A stretch of 45,484 bases of DNA, taken from IMG/VR virus record IMGVR_UViG_3300025168_000013, positions 1 to 45,484 of that record; one strand, written 5' to 3'. Under the pieces are notes generated by a model. It worked only from the letters and a program-made list of their open reading frames with translations, was not told where the DNA came from and did not search any database. The position numbers and the translations under genes are program-made. This document shows, in pieces, positions 8,083-16,487 of this stretch (its first letter is position 1; each line of letters begins with the position of its first letter). Origin of the DNA: a virus.

Positions 8083-11013
8083 ATGGCGGCATTTGGAATT
8101 AAGGCTATCCAGCCACAAGACAACGAACACATCTTCGGCTTTGCCACAGCCCGTGGCACAGCAGATATGGCATTGTTGGAAGTGTGGAATGGTCCGACAC
8201 AATCGGATCTAAGGTTCACAATAGACAAAGAAGGTCAGTTGCAGGGGCGAGATGGCTCTGCGGCTCGGCCGACGTATAGCTTTGAGACCGACAAGGACAC
8301 TGGTAGGTATCTATCAGGTGCTGCCTCGATGCTTGATGTGGTGGCAGGAACCGCTGTGGGAACGTGGACAGCCGGTAAGTTGACCTTAGTCCAGCTACAA
8401 GTGGATAATATCAACGTCAATGGCAACACTATCAGCAGTACGGCTGGCACAGACCTCCTAATCACGCCTCTATCAGGTCAACAGATCGTGTTAGACGGCA
8501 CAATCATCATAGACGCTGGAGTCGTAACAGGAGCCACATCAATCACTAGTAGCTCCTTCGTTGGAGCACTGACAGGCAATGCTGACTCGGCTACTACGGC
8601 TACTACAGCTACCACAGCTACAAACGTCACATCTATTGCAAATGACAGCACCAACGAGACTGTCTATCCGACGTTTGTGGATGGACAGACAGGTGCCCAA
8701 GGAATCGAGACCGATGTTGGGCTAACGTATAATCCGAGTACAGGGGTGCTTACAGCAACCAGCTTTACGGGGGCTTTGACGGGTGCTGCCAGCACGATAG
8801 TGGTCGCAGACAGTAGTACCACCACCACCTATCCTGCTTTTTTCGACAGTGCCACAGGCTCGTTAGCTATAAAGACCGATGCCTCGAACCTGACCTACAA
8901 TGCATCTTCTGGGATGCTCACGGCGGCTGGCCTTACTGGGCCTTTGACAGGCAACGCATCGACAGCGACTGCCCTAGAAACTGCCAGGACCATTGGCGGC
9001 ACTTCTTTTAATGGCACAGCGAACATCGTACCAGCTACAATCACAGTCGCTGATACCACAAACACTTCGTGTAGCGTAGCCCTGTTTGAAAGCGCTACAG
9101 GTGATTTGGCTCCTAAGAGCGATAGCGGACTAACCTATAATGCTGGCACGGGGATGCTCACGGCCACTGGGCTTACTGGCCCATTAACAGGACTAGCATC
9201 TACCTCTACGCTGGCAGCAACAGTGACAGTCATAGATTCGTCTGACACGACAGCATTCCCTGCATTCTTTGATTCTGCTACGGGATCGTTAGCCATCAAG
9301 ACCGATGCGTCAGGGCTTACCTATAATGCAACGACAGGAGTTTTATCTGCTGTGTTTAGTGGCAATATCACAGGTAATGTCACTGGGAACGCTAGTGGCT
9401 CATCTGGCTCCTGTACTGGAAATGCAGCTACAGCGACCGCCCTCGCCACAGCCAGGAACATAGGAGGAACGTCGTTTGATGGGACCGGCAATATAGTGCC
9501 AGCAACCATTACAGTAGCCGATACAGTTAATACTTCCTGTTCCGTTGCCTTGTTCGAGAGTTCGACTGGAGACCTCGCACCTAAAAGTGATGGTGGCCTA
9601 ACCTATAATGCCGGGACTGGAGTCCTGACAGCGGCTGGCTTCGTTGGACCAATAACCGGTGCAGTTACCGGAACAGCTTCGGTGGCCACTACAGTCACAA
9701 TAACTGACAACGAAAGTGCGAGCGAAAGCAATGGATTGGTGTTTACATCTGGTGGTGTACTCACCGGGAATCTTGGACTAGAGTCCGACGGAACTCTGAC
9801 GTATAACCCATCTACCGGTAAGATCACAGCCACTGGCTTCATTGGAGCACTTACGGGTGACGCCTCTGGTTCATCAGCCAGTTGCACTGGAAATTCAGTT
9901 ACAGCTACCACAGCGGCCCTAGCCACTAGCGTAACAGCGTCTGCTAATAATTCAGCAGACGAGACCGTCTACCCCACCTTTGTCGATGGCGCTACTGGAA
10001 CTCAGGGGATAGAGACTGATACGGGGCTAACATACAATCCGAGTAGTGGGATACTTACCACGACTCAAGTGACTGGTGCCTTGGCCGGAAATGCATCCAC
10101 AGCGACATTAGCCGCTGAAGCCACCATATTAGAAACGGCTCGAACTATCGGTGGAACCAGTTTTGACGGATCTGCAAACATCGCTGTAGCATTGGCTGCT
10201 ACGGCTACTGCACTCGCATCTGCTCGGACAATTGGCGGCGTTTCGTTTGATGGCACTGGAAACATAACTCCCAATACATTCGGTGCTAGTAGTTTTGGCG
10301 ATGCAAATATTACCAACGTGGGAGACATAGCTCTCGACAGCGTTTCTTCAGATGGAAGTACAGCACCGTGGTTCACGGGTACAGGAAGTGGTGGAGCATC
10401 AGCACTTGGTAACTCTGTGGACAATGCTAGTCTGTTCATTAAAAGCAATGGTCTCACGGGTGCTGGGATGGCAATAGGTGTAACTAGTGGAGGAGATCCC
10501 TATCTCCAAGGTGTGTTCAGCGATAACACTGGTACAAAAACAATCATCCTTAATCCCTATGGAGATAACGTCCAAGTCACAGGGTCGCTCAGCAAGGGAG
10601 GCGGTTCGTTTCTGATTCCCCATCCACTGCCTTCAATGAACGACACTCATAATCTTGTACACTCATTCGTTGAGGGTCCAAGAGCAGATTTAATCTACAG
10701 AGATTCGGTAACGCTTTCAGGTGGGACTGCCAGTGTCGATCTGGACGAAGTAGTAGGAATGACTGACGGAACTTGGGAATTATTATGTCGTGATCCACAG
10801 GTGTATCTACAAAACGATACAGGCTGGGCGGCACTGCAAGGATCGGTTTCGGGGTCGACGCTATTGATTAATTGTGAGAATACAAATAGCACCGACACTG
10901 TAAGCTGGATGGTCGTAGCCGAAAGACAGGACGATTTTATGAAGGCATCTGGCACCGACTTTACCGACAGTGATGGCCGTCCAATCCTAGAACCACTGAA
11001 GCGAGGCAGTTAA
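8083..11013 (+). CDS. Tail fibre protein with seven-fold repeat shaft
   Basis: This 976-residue protein is the likely receptor-binding fibre. The N-terminal 150 or so residues (SFETDKDTGRYLSG near 65-80, then strands up to TDLLITPLSGQQIVLDG) probably attach it to the virion. The shaft, about residues 155-730, is built of degenerate repeats containing LTYN-x-x-[ST]-G-x-[LI]-[ST] with x-TG-x-[LI]-[TA]-G, at nt 8722, 8890, 9130, 9316, 9598, 9796 and 10027. Phage-fibre repeats of the type ARTIGG-[TV]-SF-x-G-[TS] are interleaved. The C-terminal 240 residues are non-repetitive and would hold the receptor-binding tip. No chaperone gene follows directly. Codons differ strongly between repeats with identical residues. 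Confidence 0.82.
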   Translation: MAAFGIKAIQPQDNEHIFGFATARGTADMALLEVWNGPTQSDLRFTIDKEGQLQGRDGSAARPTYSFETDKDTGRYLSGAASMLDVVAGTAVGTWTAGKLTLVQLQVDNINVNGNTISSTAGTDLLITPLSGQQIVLDGTIIIDAGVVTGATSITSSSFVGALTGNADSATTATTATTATNVTSIANDSTNETVYPTFVDGQTGAQGIETDVGLTYNPSTGVLTATSFTGALTGAASTIVVADSSTTTTYPAFFDSATGSLAIKTDASNLTYNASSGMLTAAGLTGPLTGNASTATALETARTIGGTSFNGTANIVPATITVADTTNTSCSVALFESATGDLAPKSDSGLTYNAGTGMLTATGLTGPLTGLASTSTLAATVTVIDSSDTTAFPAFFDSATGSLAIKTDASGLTYNATTGVLSAVFSGNITGNVTGNASGSSGSCTGNAATATALATARNIGGTSFDGTGNIVPATITVADTVNTSCSVALFESSTGDLAPKSDGGLTYNAGTGVLTAAGFVGPITGAVTGTASVATTVTITDNESASESNGLVFTSGGVLTGNLGLESDGTLTYNPSTGKITATGFIGALTGDASGSSASCTGNSVTATTAALATSVTASANNSADETVYPTFVDGATGTQGIETDTGLTYNPSSGILTTTQVTGALAGNASTATLAAEATILETARTIGGTSFDGSANIAVALAATATALASARTIGGVSFDGTGNITPNTFGASSFGDANITNVGDIALDSVSSDGSTAPWFTGTGSGGASALGNSVDNASLFIKSNGLTGAGMAIGVTSGGDPYLQGVFSDNTGTKTIILNPYGDNVQVTGSLSKGGGSFLIPHPLPSMNDTHNLVHSFVEGPRADLIYRDSVTLSGGTASVDLDEVVGMTDGTWELLCRDPQVYLQNDTGWAALQGSVSGSTLLINCENTNSTDTVSWMVVAERQDDFMKASGTDFTDSDGRPILEPLKRGS
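8641..10270 (+). repeat. Protein-level repeats in the fibre shaft
   Basis: Seven LTYN-containing repeats start at 8722, 8890, 9130, 9316, 9598, 9796 and 10027, with irregular spacing of 168-282 bases, and five ARTIGG/ARNIGG-type repeats lie between them. They are strongly similar in protein but not in DNA. The 16-residue segment FFDSATGSLAIKTDAS occurs at 8839-8886 and 9265-9312 with 11 of 16 codons changed, all synonymous. Confidence 0.85.
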
Positions 11014-11015
11014 AA

Positions 11016-11078
11016 ATGAGTAAAACAATTAACCACTTTGACCCGTGCGGAGACATCCGTCAGAGGAAAACACAATGA
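11016..11078 (+). CDS. 20-residue mini-ORF coupled to the next gene
   Basis: ATG 11016 opens a 20-codon frame (MSKTINHFDPCGDIRQRKTQ) that stops with TGA at 11076-11078, sharing an ATGA junction with the likely ATG (11075) of the following gene. GAGG at 11003-11006 lies 9 bases upstream of its start, a good Shine-Dalgarno position. Either a real small protein or a leader that couples translation of the downstream gene to the fibre gene. The peptide has no recognisable motif. Confidence 0.5.
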   Translation: MSKTINHFDPCGDIRQRKTQ

Positions 11079-11518
11079 AAAAGAACGGCAGAATATCAGT
11101 AATGAACAGAGAGCTAGGTGCGCTACAGGCGGCACTGAGAGAATGTGGTAGCACTCGGATCCCTATGAAGGTTGCCTTGAATATCGTGGAAGTGCAAAGG
11201 CAGATACAGGCACGGATCGATGATGTGAATGACATCAATAAGGGCTTGGTAGAGCAACACGGAACTCCCGCTGAAGGCGAAGAGGTAGCGATACAGGTAA
11301 GCGACAATATGGAAGGCTGGCCTGGCTATGTAGAGGCCTTTAATGAGTTGATGGTGGCCGAGATGTATTTCGATGAGCCTTTCGTGTTGTATGAGAGAGA
11401 AGACTCCTATGGATGGGCTCCTAATGGCAGTGCGTCGATAGAGCTATCTGCCAACACGATTTTTGATTTAGGTGAGATGTTGATGGTTAATAAGTTGAAG
11501 GATTCTGACAAGAGTTAA
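11075..11518 (+). CDS. Hypothetical protein downstream of the fibre
   Basis: A 147-residue acidic protein from ATG 11075. This start is chosen over the upstream GTG at 11045 because GAGG at 11063-11066 is well placed for it and the ATGA overlap with the mini-ORF favours it. The N-terminal part is helical (NRELGALQAALRECGS), and the remainder is rich in Glu and Met (YFDEPFVLYEREDSYGW near 100). No family is recognised. The position between fibre and tail hub suggests a fibre-assembly or tail accessory role, by inference only. Confidence 0.6.
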   Translation: MKKNGRISVMNRELGALQAALRECGSTRIPMKVALNIVEVQRQIQARIDDVNDINKGLVEQHGTPAEGEEVAIQVSDNMEGWPGYVEAFNELMVAEMYFDEPFVLYEREDSYGWAPNGSASIELSANTIFDLGEMLMVNKLKDSDKS

Positions 11519-11520
11519 CA

Positions 11521-13188
11521 ATGGCGATAATGCAACAAGACCGGCAACTCACGTTTGCACGTGGGATGAACGACACGGCTGCTCCGACAGAATATCTGGC
11601 GGATGAGTGTGAGCTATTGTTGAATGGTCGAGTTTCCTTTGACGGCCAGACAGTCGAAAGAAGAGGTGGCTCAGAGAGACTACATGCTAGTGCTCTCGAT
11701 AGTGGATCAGAGATATTTGGTGCCATTGAGTACCACAAGGCAGACGGAACACAACAGCTTGTAGTATTCGCTGGGGACCAAATGCTCACCTCAGAGAATG
11801 GTGGGGCTACTTGGACCAATCCAACTGGGGCCACTAGTCTAACAGAGTCGCACTGGTCGTTAGTGATCATGCGAGAGGGTGCCAACAACGTGTTGTGCTG
11901 TGCCAATGGAGGCACGAACTCCTATCAATGGAATGGCACTACATGGGCGGTAATCTCTAACATACCGAACAACGTCAAGTACTTATCTGTGTTTGGTAAC
12001 AGGCTGTATGCCACAGGACATAGTGGAATAGATGTCGTGGCATCTAAGGTTGGAGACATCGACACATGGGCCACCCCGGATGGGCTAACAGTTAAGGCAC
12101 AGACACATGATGGAGATGCAGAGATTACTGGGCTATTCCAGCTAGGAAGCATACTACTGGTATTTAAGCGAGAAAGCACGGGCTACATCGAAGGATATGG
12201 CTTTAACACGCTAGAAGTAGAAGCTGGAGCTAGAGGTATCTCTCGGTCTGTTGGCTGTGTGGCTCATAGAACGATTAAAGCGGTAGGCAATCAAGGTGTG
12301 TGTTGGTTAAGCAAGAGAGGCGTAGAGCACTACCAGATAGGTGGTGAGATCACACTCGTAACACGCCCTATACAGAACTTTATGGACGGGATCAACTGGT
12401 CAGCCCTCAATGGCTCACCGGGCATCCCAGTGGCTATGTATTGGCCCCAGAAGCACGAATATATCTGTGCTGTCCCCGTAGCGACTAGTCAAAACGATTA
12501 TATGATAGGATATCGCCCACCGTCAGCCGAAAGGCCACCGGCTTTGATGCTACATCAGTACATAGCGACTGACGATGATACAGTATTTATAGGTACAGGT
12601 GGCTACTTGGACCACAGTTCGTCTGGAGACCGAGACCAAGGAGATACGCTCTTTGGATACTTCCAGACAACAGTTACTGGTGGTCAATATATGAAGCTTG
12701 AGGGCACTGGTCATTTGGCATTTGCAGCAGCACAGACTGGCAACCCAGCAACCTTATTTGTCGCTGACCTAAGTGGGGCGGCACTTGTGGCTACTCCTAT
12801 AAGCTGTGGCTACGATGGGTTCGTACGTCAAATGGAGTCTGGAAATGCGGACAACGCTGCTCCCGGTGGGACAGGTGGGGCCACCATCAACTTCAAGATT
12901 ATTACTAGGCCATTCTTGTTCAATCAACCTATGCGAGACAAGAAAGCCAGAGTTGTGAGGGTGTCCTCTCAGCAGAGAGCTACCAGTGAGGTAGTGGTGA
13001 AGGTCAAGGCTGATGGCACAGACAAAACGTCACACACGCTATCATATGGCATTGCGACCAAGCCGGTCACAAAAAAGGCTAGGGTTAATGGCAAAGGTGT
13101 GGCTCTTCCTATCGAGATAACGTCTTCTGATGCAGTGAAGATTGGATCGGTTGAGTTGGTGGCAGCAATGCAAAGGGAGCCCTGGTAA
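11521..13188 (+). CDS. Putative tail hub/nozzle or stabilisation protein, propeller-like
   Basis: The 555-residue product has repeated beta-sheet motifs expected of a propeller: blade-like stretches such as FGAIEYHKADGTQQLVVFAGD (about 62-82), VKYLSVFGNRLYATG (about 147-161), ITGLFQLGSILLVFKRES (about 204-221) and VGNQGVCWLSKRGVEHYQ (about 257-274). Short-tailed phages plug or build the tail with propeller proteins (P22 gp10, T7 gp12), and this gene lies where those are found, between fibre and ejection proteins. It follows the previous stop by two bases and its stop overlaps the next start (TAATG). The fold class is a pattern-based reading, and the exact role is inferred. Confidence 0.6.
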   Translation: MAIMQQDRQLTFARGMNDTAAPTEYLADECELLLNGRVSFDGQTVERRGGSERLHASALDSGSEIFGAIEYHKADGTQQLVVFAGDQMLTSENGGATWTNPTGATSLTESHWSLVIMREGANNVLCCANGGTNSYQWNGTTWAVISNIPNNVKYLSVFGNRLYATGHSGIDVVASKVGDIDTWATPDGLTVKAQTHDGDAEITGLFQLGSILLVFKRESTGYIEGYGFNTLEVEAGARGISRSVGCVAHRTIKAVGNQGVCWLSKRGVEHYQIGGEITLVTRPIQNFMDGINWSALNGSPGIPVAMYWPQKHEYICAVPVATSQNDYMIGYRPPSAERPPALMLHQYIATDDDTVFIGTGGYLDHSSSGDRDQGDTLFGYFQTTVTGGQYMKLEGTGHLAFAAAQTGNPATLFVADLSGAALVATPISCGYDGFVRQMESGNADNAAPGGTGGATINFKIITRPFLFNQPMRDKKARVVRVSSQQRATSEVVVKVKADGTDKTSHTLSYGIATKPVTKKARVNGKGVALPIEITSSDAVKIGSVELVAAMQREPW

Positions 13189-13619
13189 TGGCTGGTATAG
13201 GACCATATGGAATCCCAGTTGGGTTGCCACCGGAATTAGAAGGGCTGATACGAGGGCTAGGATCGTTTGCCGACAATCAGCAAAGAGTGCAGTTGACCGG
13301 TCACTTAGATACTGGTGCTGGTACTGATGCTAAGGTGAGGCTTAGAGCATCAAGAGCAACTCAATATGTGCAAGCACATGTACAGAGTACAGCGACAAGC
13401 AAGGGTGGAGCCACTTATAGCACAAGCAACTATATAAGCTCTGCGAGAGTCGATTGCCGAAGTAACAGACAGCAAGATCTGACAATTGCTAGGAATGGAA
13501 GCAATCAATATTTCTTGTGGTTGATACCTGTCTTCCTAGAGGGAGATCAGTCTACATATACAAAATTTGATGGAGTAACTGGAGCCGATCATATGATTTT
13601 TGCAGACCTAGGGACATAA
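13188..13619 (+). CDS. Small beta-rich tail or virion protein
   Basis: The 143-residue protein begins with a Gly/Pro-rich segment (GIGPYGIPVGLPPELEGLI) and continues with strands and polar turns, ending in an aromatic part (NQYFLWLIPVFLEGD near 107-121). The start shares one base with the upstream stop (TAATG), so it is probably made in proportion to the putative hub. No family is recognised. A head-tail or tail accessory protein is plausible from context. Confidence 0.55.
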   Translation: MAGIGPYGIPVGLPPELEGLIRGLGSFADNQQRVQLTGHLDTGAGTDAKVRLRASRATQYVQAHVQSTATSKGGATYSTSNYISSARVDCRSNRQQDLTIARNGSNQYFLWLIPVFLEGDQSTYTKFDGVTGADHMIFADLGT

Positions 13620-13620
13620 G

Positions 13621-15558
13621 ATGCCTATAGACACTAATACCCCAACAATACGGCCACCGTCGGCTACTGACATGCAAGCCGGGGCGCCTCCGGTTGTTGG
13701 AGGACAAACTATTGCCCCACCAGCTACTAGGCCAACCTATGAGACTCCTACTGGAGCGTTTCAGGGAGAGGAGATAGCTCCGGAGCTTAGTACCTTTGCT
13801 AGCAACGCTATGGAGAATCCTAGTAGGTATGACTCTCAACTTGTGCAAGATATTACAGGCCAGATAGATACTGAACTTGCTCATCAGCGCCAAACTGCCA
13901 CTAATGAGCTAGATGAGTTCATGTCTTCGAGGGGCATGGTAGGAAGCAGTGTAGAGGGAGAGCTTCACAGGGGGATGTATGGTGATTTAGAAAGACAGCG
14001 AATGGAACGGCTAAACGAGCTTAACATACAGGCCGCTAACACATATGCTCAGGATAGGTCAGCGGCAGCAGACATTGGCTTTCGTTCCGGAGAGTATTCA
14101 AGAAGTCTAGGCGGAGATCGGACCAACGATGCCAGATATGCCAGTGAGTTCGGTCAGGGACAGTATGAGTTCGACACCCAGTATGGGACTAGTACTCAGC
14201 TACAACAGCGAGCTTTAGATCTACAAGAAACTGGCATGAATTACGATGAGGCTTACCGTCAAGCTCAGGCAGAAGTCCAGCAAGAGCAGTTTAAGTCTGC
14301 ACAAACACAGGAGACTGAGCAGTTTGAGTCCACCATGACTGAGGCCAGGGCGCAAAGGCTACAGACGCTCGGTGTATCGGAACAAGACTTTGATTTACGA
14401 GCAGAGGAAATACAAAATCAAGCCGAGCTAGCAGGGCGTAGCTTGGATATAGAAGAGGCCAGGTATGAAGCCGACAGAGATCTCAGGATAGAGCAGCTAC
14501 AACAAGAAGCTGAGAATGCTAACAGATCATTTGATATACAAGAGGCTCAAGTACAGGTTGAGCGTGAGCAGTTTGATGCTACCATAGACTTGCAGAAATA
14601 CGAGCTATCACAGCGCATTGATATGGACGGGAAACAGTACAGAGAGCAAGTAGCTACCAGGCTAGCAGAATATTCAGACAGACAGGCAGCAAGAGTGGCT
14701 CAGATGAACTTGCAAGAGGGTACTGAAGGGTTCCAAGCAGAACAACGAGCTTTGGATAGAGTCCTTGAGAGTAATGCACTGAAGCTACAAGAGAAGGGCA
14801 TGTCGAATGAAGCTGCTTGGAGACAGGCTGATCGTGAACTCACAGACAAGCTAGAGTCAGCTTCGCAAAGGATTCAGAAAGAAGGTATCACCAAGGAGGA
14901 TGCATACCGGACAGCTAGAGGAGAGGCCGAGGATGCTCTAGCCAGAGAGCGTAATGCCATAGATGAAGCTATACAGACTGAAGCATTACGGTTACAAGGA
15001 ACTGGCTTGACCAATGAAAAGGCGATGGAAGATGCTCGACTAAGTGAGCAGATTGCAGATCGTGAAGCCCGATATATTGAGCTTTCGGCACAAAGATTAG
15101 GTGATGTTGAGTTGCAAGAAGCGGCCAACAAGATACAACAATCCGGCATAGACAAGGACACAGCAGTGCGTGAAGCGGCTATTGAGCTAGAGAGAGATGT
15201 TCAAGCAGAGAATCGTAAAGTGACTCGTGAGCAGATGACTGATGCAGAGTTGCAGTTTATGAGAGCCGATGATACTGAGCGCTTACGCATCATTACCACG
15301 GCCTTGGCGGAAGCCACTGTCGAGAATTCTGACTTGACGTACTGGATAGCCAAATGGGGTGGTACAAGAGGGGCGGATGAAAGTGGAGGATGGGATGAAA
15401 TCTCAATACGTCTACGAGAGCTTGAAGATGCGATGAAAGGTTTCAAGAGTGGTGAAGGCAACCAAAGTAACCAAAACGAAAACAACAACGAAAACAACGA
15501 AAACAACAACGAAAACAACGAAAACAACAACGAAAACAACGAAAACACCCAGGATTAA
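13621..15558 (+). CDS. Rod-like ejection/internal virion protein
   Basis: The 645-residue product is dominated by Gln, Glu, Ala and Arg and is predicted to be long helix or coiled coil from about residue 70 to 560. A degenerate unit, [LI]Q-x-x-G-[MIL]-x-x-[ED]-x-A-x-x-x-A, recurs near residues 201, 388, 417, 457 and 504. The N-terminal 60 residues are Pro/Thr rich. The C-terminus is a low-complexity Asn/Glu tail encoded by 21-base repeats. Genes of this kind between tail hub and giant protein encode proteins ejected with DNA in short-tailed phages. No enzymatic motif is seen, and the function is inferred. Confidence 0.6.
   Translation: MPIDTNTPTIRPPSATDMQAGAPPVVGGQTIAPPATRPTYETPTGAFQGEEIAPELSTFASNAMENPSRYDSQLVQDITGQIDTELAHQRQTATNELDEFMSSRGMVGSSVEGELHRGMYGDLERQRMERLNELNIQAANTYAQDRSAAADIGFRSGEYSRSLGGDRTNDARYASEFGQGQYEFDTQYGTSTQLQQRALDLQETGMNYDEAYRQAQAEVQQEQFKSAQTQETEQFESTMTEARAQRLQTLGVSEQDFDLRAEEIQNQAELAGRSLDIEEARYEADRDLRIEQLQQEAENANRSFDIQEAQVQVEREQFDATIDLQKYELSQRIDMDGKQYREQVATRLAEYSDRQAARVAQMNLQEGTEGFQAEQRALDRVLESNALKLQEKGMSNEAAWRQADRELTDKLESASQRIQKEGITKEDAYRTARGEAEDALARERNAIDEAIQTEALRLQGTGLTNEKAMEDARLSEQIADREARYIELSAQRLGDVELQEAANKIQQSGIDKDTAVREAAIELERDVQAENRKVTREQMTDAELQFMRADDTERLRIITTALAEATVENSDLTYWIAKWGGTRGADESGGWDEISIRLRELEDAMKGFKSGEGNQSNQNENNNENNENNNENNENNNENNENTQD
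15478..15546 (+). repeat. 21-base tandem repeat encoding an Asn/Glu tail
   Basis: Three exact 21-base units (15478-15498, 15499-15519, 15520-15540), each encoding ENNNENN, plus a partial unit, lie in frame at the 3' end of the 645-residue protein gene. Unlike the fibre repeats these are identical in DNA, so copy number could change by slippage without frame loss. Confidence 0.9.
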
Positions 15559-15572
15559 CATAGGAAAGCACA

Positions 15573-16487
15573 ATGGCGCGTAAAGATAAATGGTGGCAGA
15601 ACGCATTAGAGTTCGCTCTTGACCCAAAAAACCTATTAACTGCGGCTGGTGCCGCCACGGGAAACCCGATGGTAGCAGGGGCTGGCAGAACGATTGGTGG
15701 CATGATGGACGCCCCAGACTTTGGTCCTGAGAAGGATGCTAGGCGGTCGAGCCTAAGATCTCCGGAAGGAGAAGGCTTTGGGGCTGGCAATGTAATGAAT
15801 ATGGCGGGAGACTTCGGTTCTGGTTATGGGATGCAACAAATAGGCGCTGGCATTAAGGGTCATTTTCAGGGTACTCCTGCTCCTGCTATTGCTCCTGGGG
15901 TAGTTACAGATGTAGGTACAGGTCCAACTGTTACCTCTGACCCCTTTGCAAAAATGGGTGTATCTCCGAGTCAGATCAGCCAAGCTGCACCACCACCTAG
16001 AAATGCGTGGCTTGACCAAGCTTTGTACCGTGGCGAAGAGGGTGGCTTTCCAGCAGGACAACAGGTAACAGCGAACTATGGTGACTCATATGCGAGTCAG
16101 ATCAGCCAAGCTGCACCACCACCTACCCCTGACCCTATTGGGTTCAATATGAATACACCGGGAGTACAAGAGAGTTTTGCCAGCACGATGCCAACAGATT
16201 TTACTAGATTCAAACCCAAAACAACATTAGAAAACCTGAAAGACGTCTCTGTGAGGAAACAAGTCGGTGACCTGGGTAATGAGGGAGGAGGTATCAAGAA
16301 CTGGCTCAAGAACATGGAGCCAATGGAAGCGTATATGCTAGCTGAAGCTTTATCGGGAATCATGCAGGGTGCTGGTGGCATGATGGAGTCGAGAAGGCGA
16401 GATGAGGATCGTACCGAAAATTCGGAATTTATTGGCCAGTTCATGTCAGGCAAGTATAGCCCTACAAGATACCCAGGGAGAGGATAA
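15573..16487 (+). CDS. Gly-rich internal virion protein (putative)
   Basis: A 304-residue protein with an aromatic/basic start (MARKDKWWQNALEFALDPKN), Gly/Ala-rich segments (LLTAAGAATGNPMVAGAG near 22-39; MAGDFGSGYGMQQIGAGI near 72-90) that could insert in membranes, and a Pro-rich part with two copies of SQISQAAPPP. The helical C-terminus contains MEPMEAYMLAEALSGIMQG. Its place among ejection-type genes suggests a small internal virion protein. AGGAAAG upstream of ATG 15573 is a good Shine-Dalgarno. No family is recognised. Confidence 0.5.
   Translation: MARKDKWWQNALEFALDPKNLLTAAGAATGNPMVAGAGRTIGGMMDAPDFGPEKDARRSSLRSPEGEGFGAGNVMNMAGDFGSGYGMQQIGAGIKGHFQGTPAPAIAPGVVTDVGTGPTVTSDPFAKMGVSPSQISQAAPPPRNAWLDQALYRGEEGGFPAGQQVTANYGDSYASQISQAAPPPTPDPIGFNMNTPGVQESFASTMPTDFTRFKPKTTLENLKDVSVRKQVGDLGNEGGGIKNWLKNMEPMEAYMLAEALSGIMQGAGGMMESRRRDEDRTENSEFIGQFMSGKYSPTRYPGRG
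15967..16125 (+). repeat. 33-base exact direct repeat, 126 bases apart
   Basis: Bases 15967-15999 and 16093-16125 are identical over 33 bases and lie in the same frame, encoding two copies of SQISQAAPPP. Recombination between them would delete or add exactly 42 codons, leaving the gene in frame. Confidence 0.9.

Noticed and set aside
5461-11013. Diversity-generating retroelement acting on the fibre, as in BPP-1-type podophages
   Set aside because: No reverse transcriptase gene and no template/variable repeat pair was seen.
15201-15790. Minus-strand hydrophobic frames with Val/Phe/Cys repeats
   Set aside because: They are the reverse reading of the 21-base Asn/Glu repeats, and their apparent membrane segments are an artefact of that repeat.
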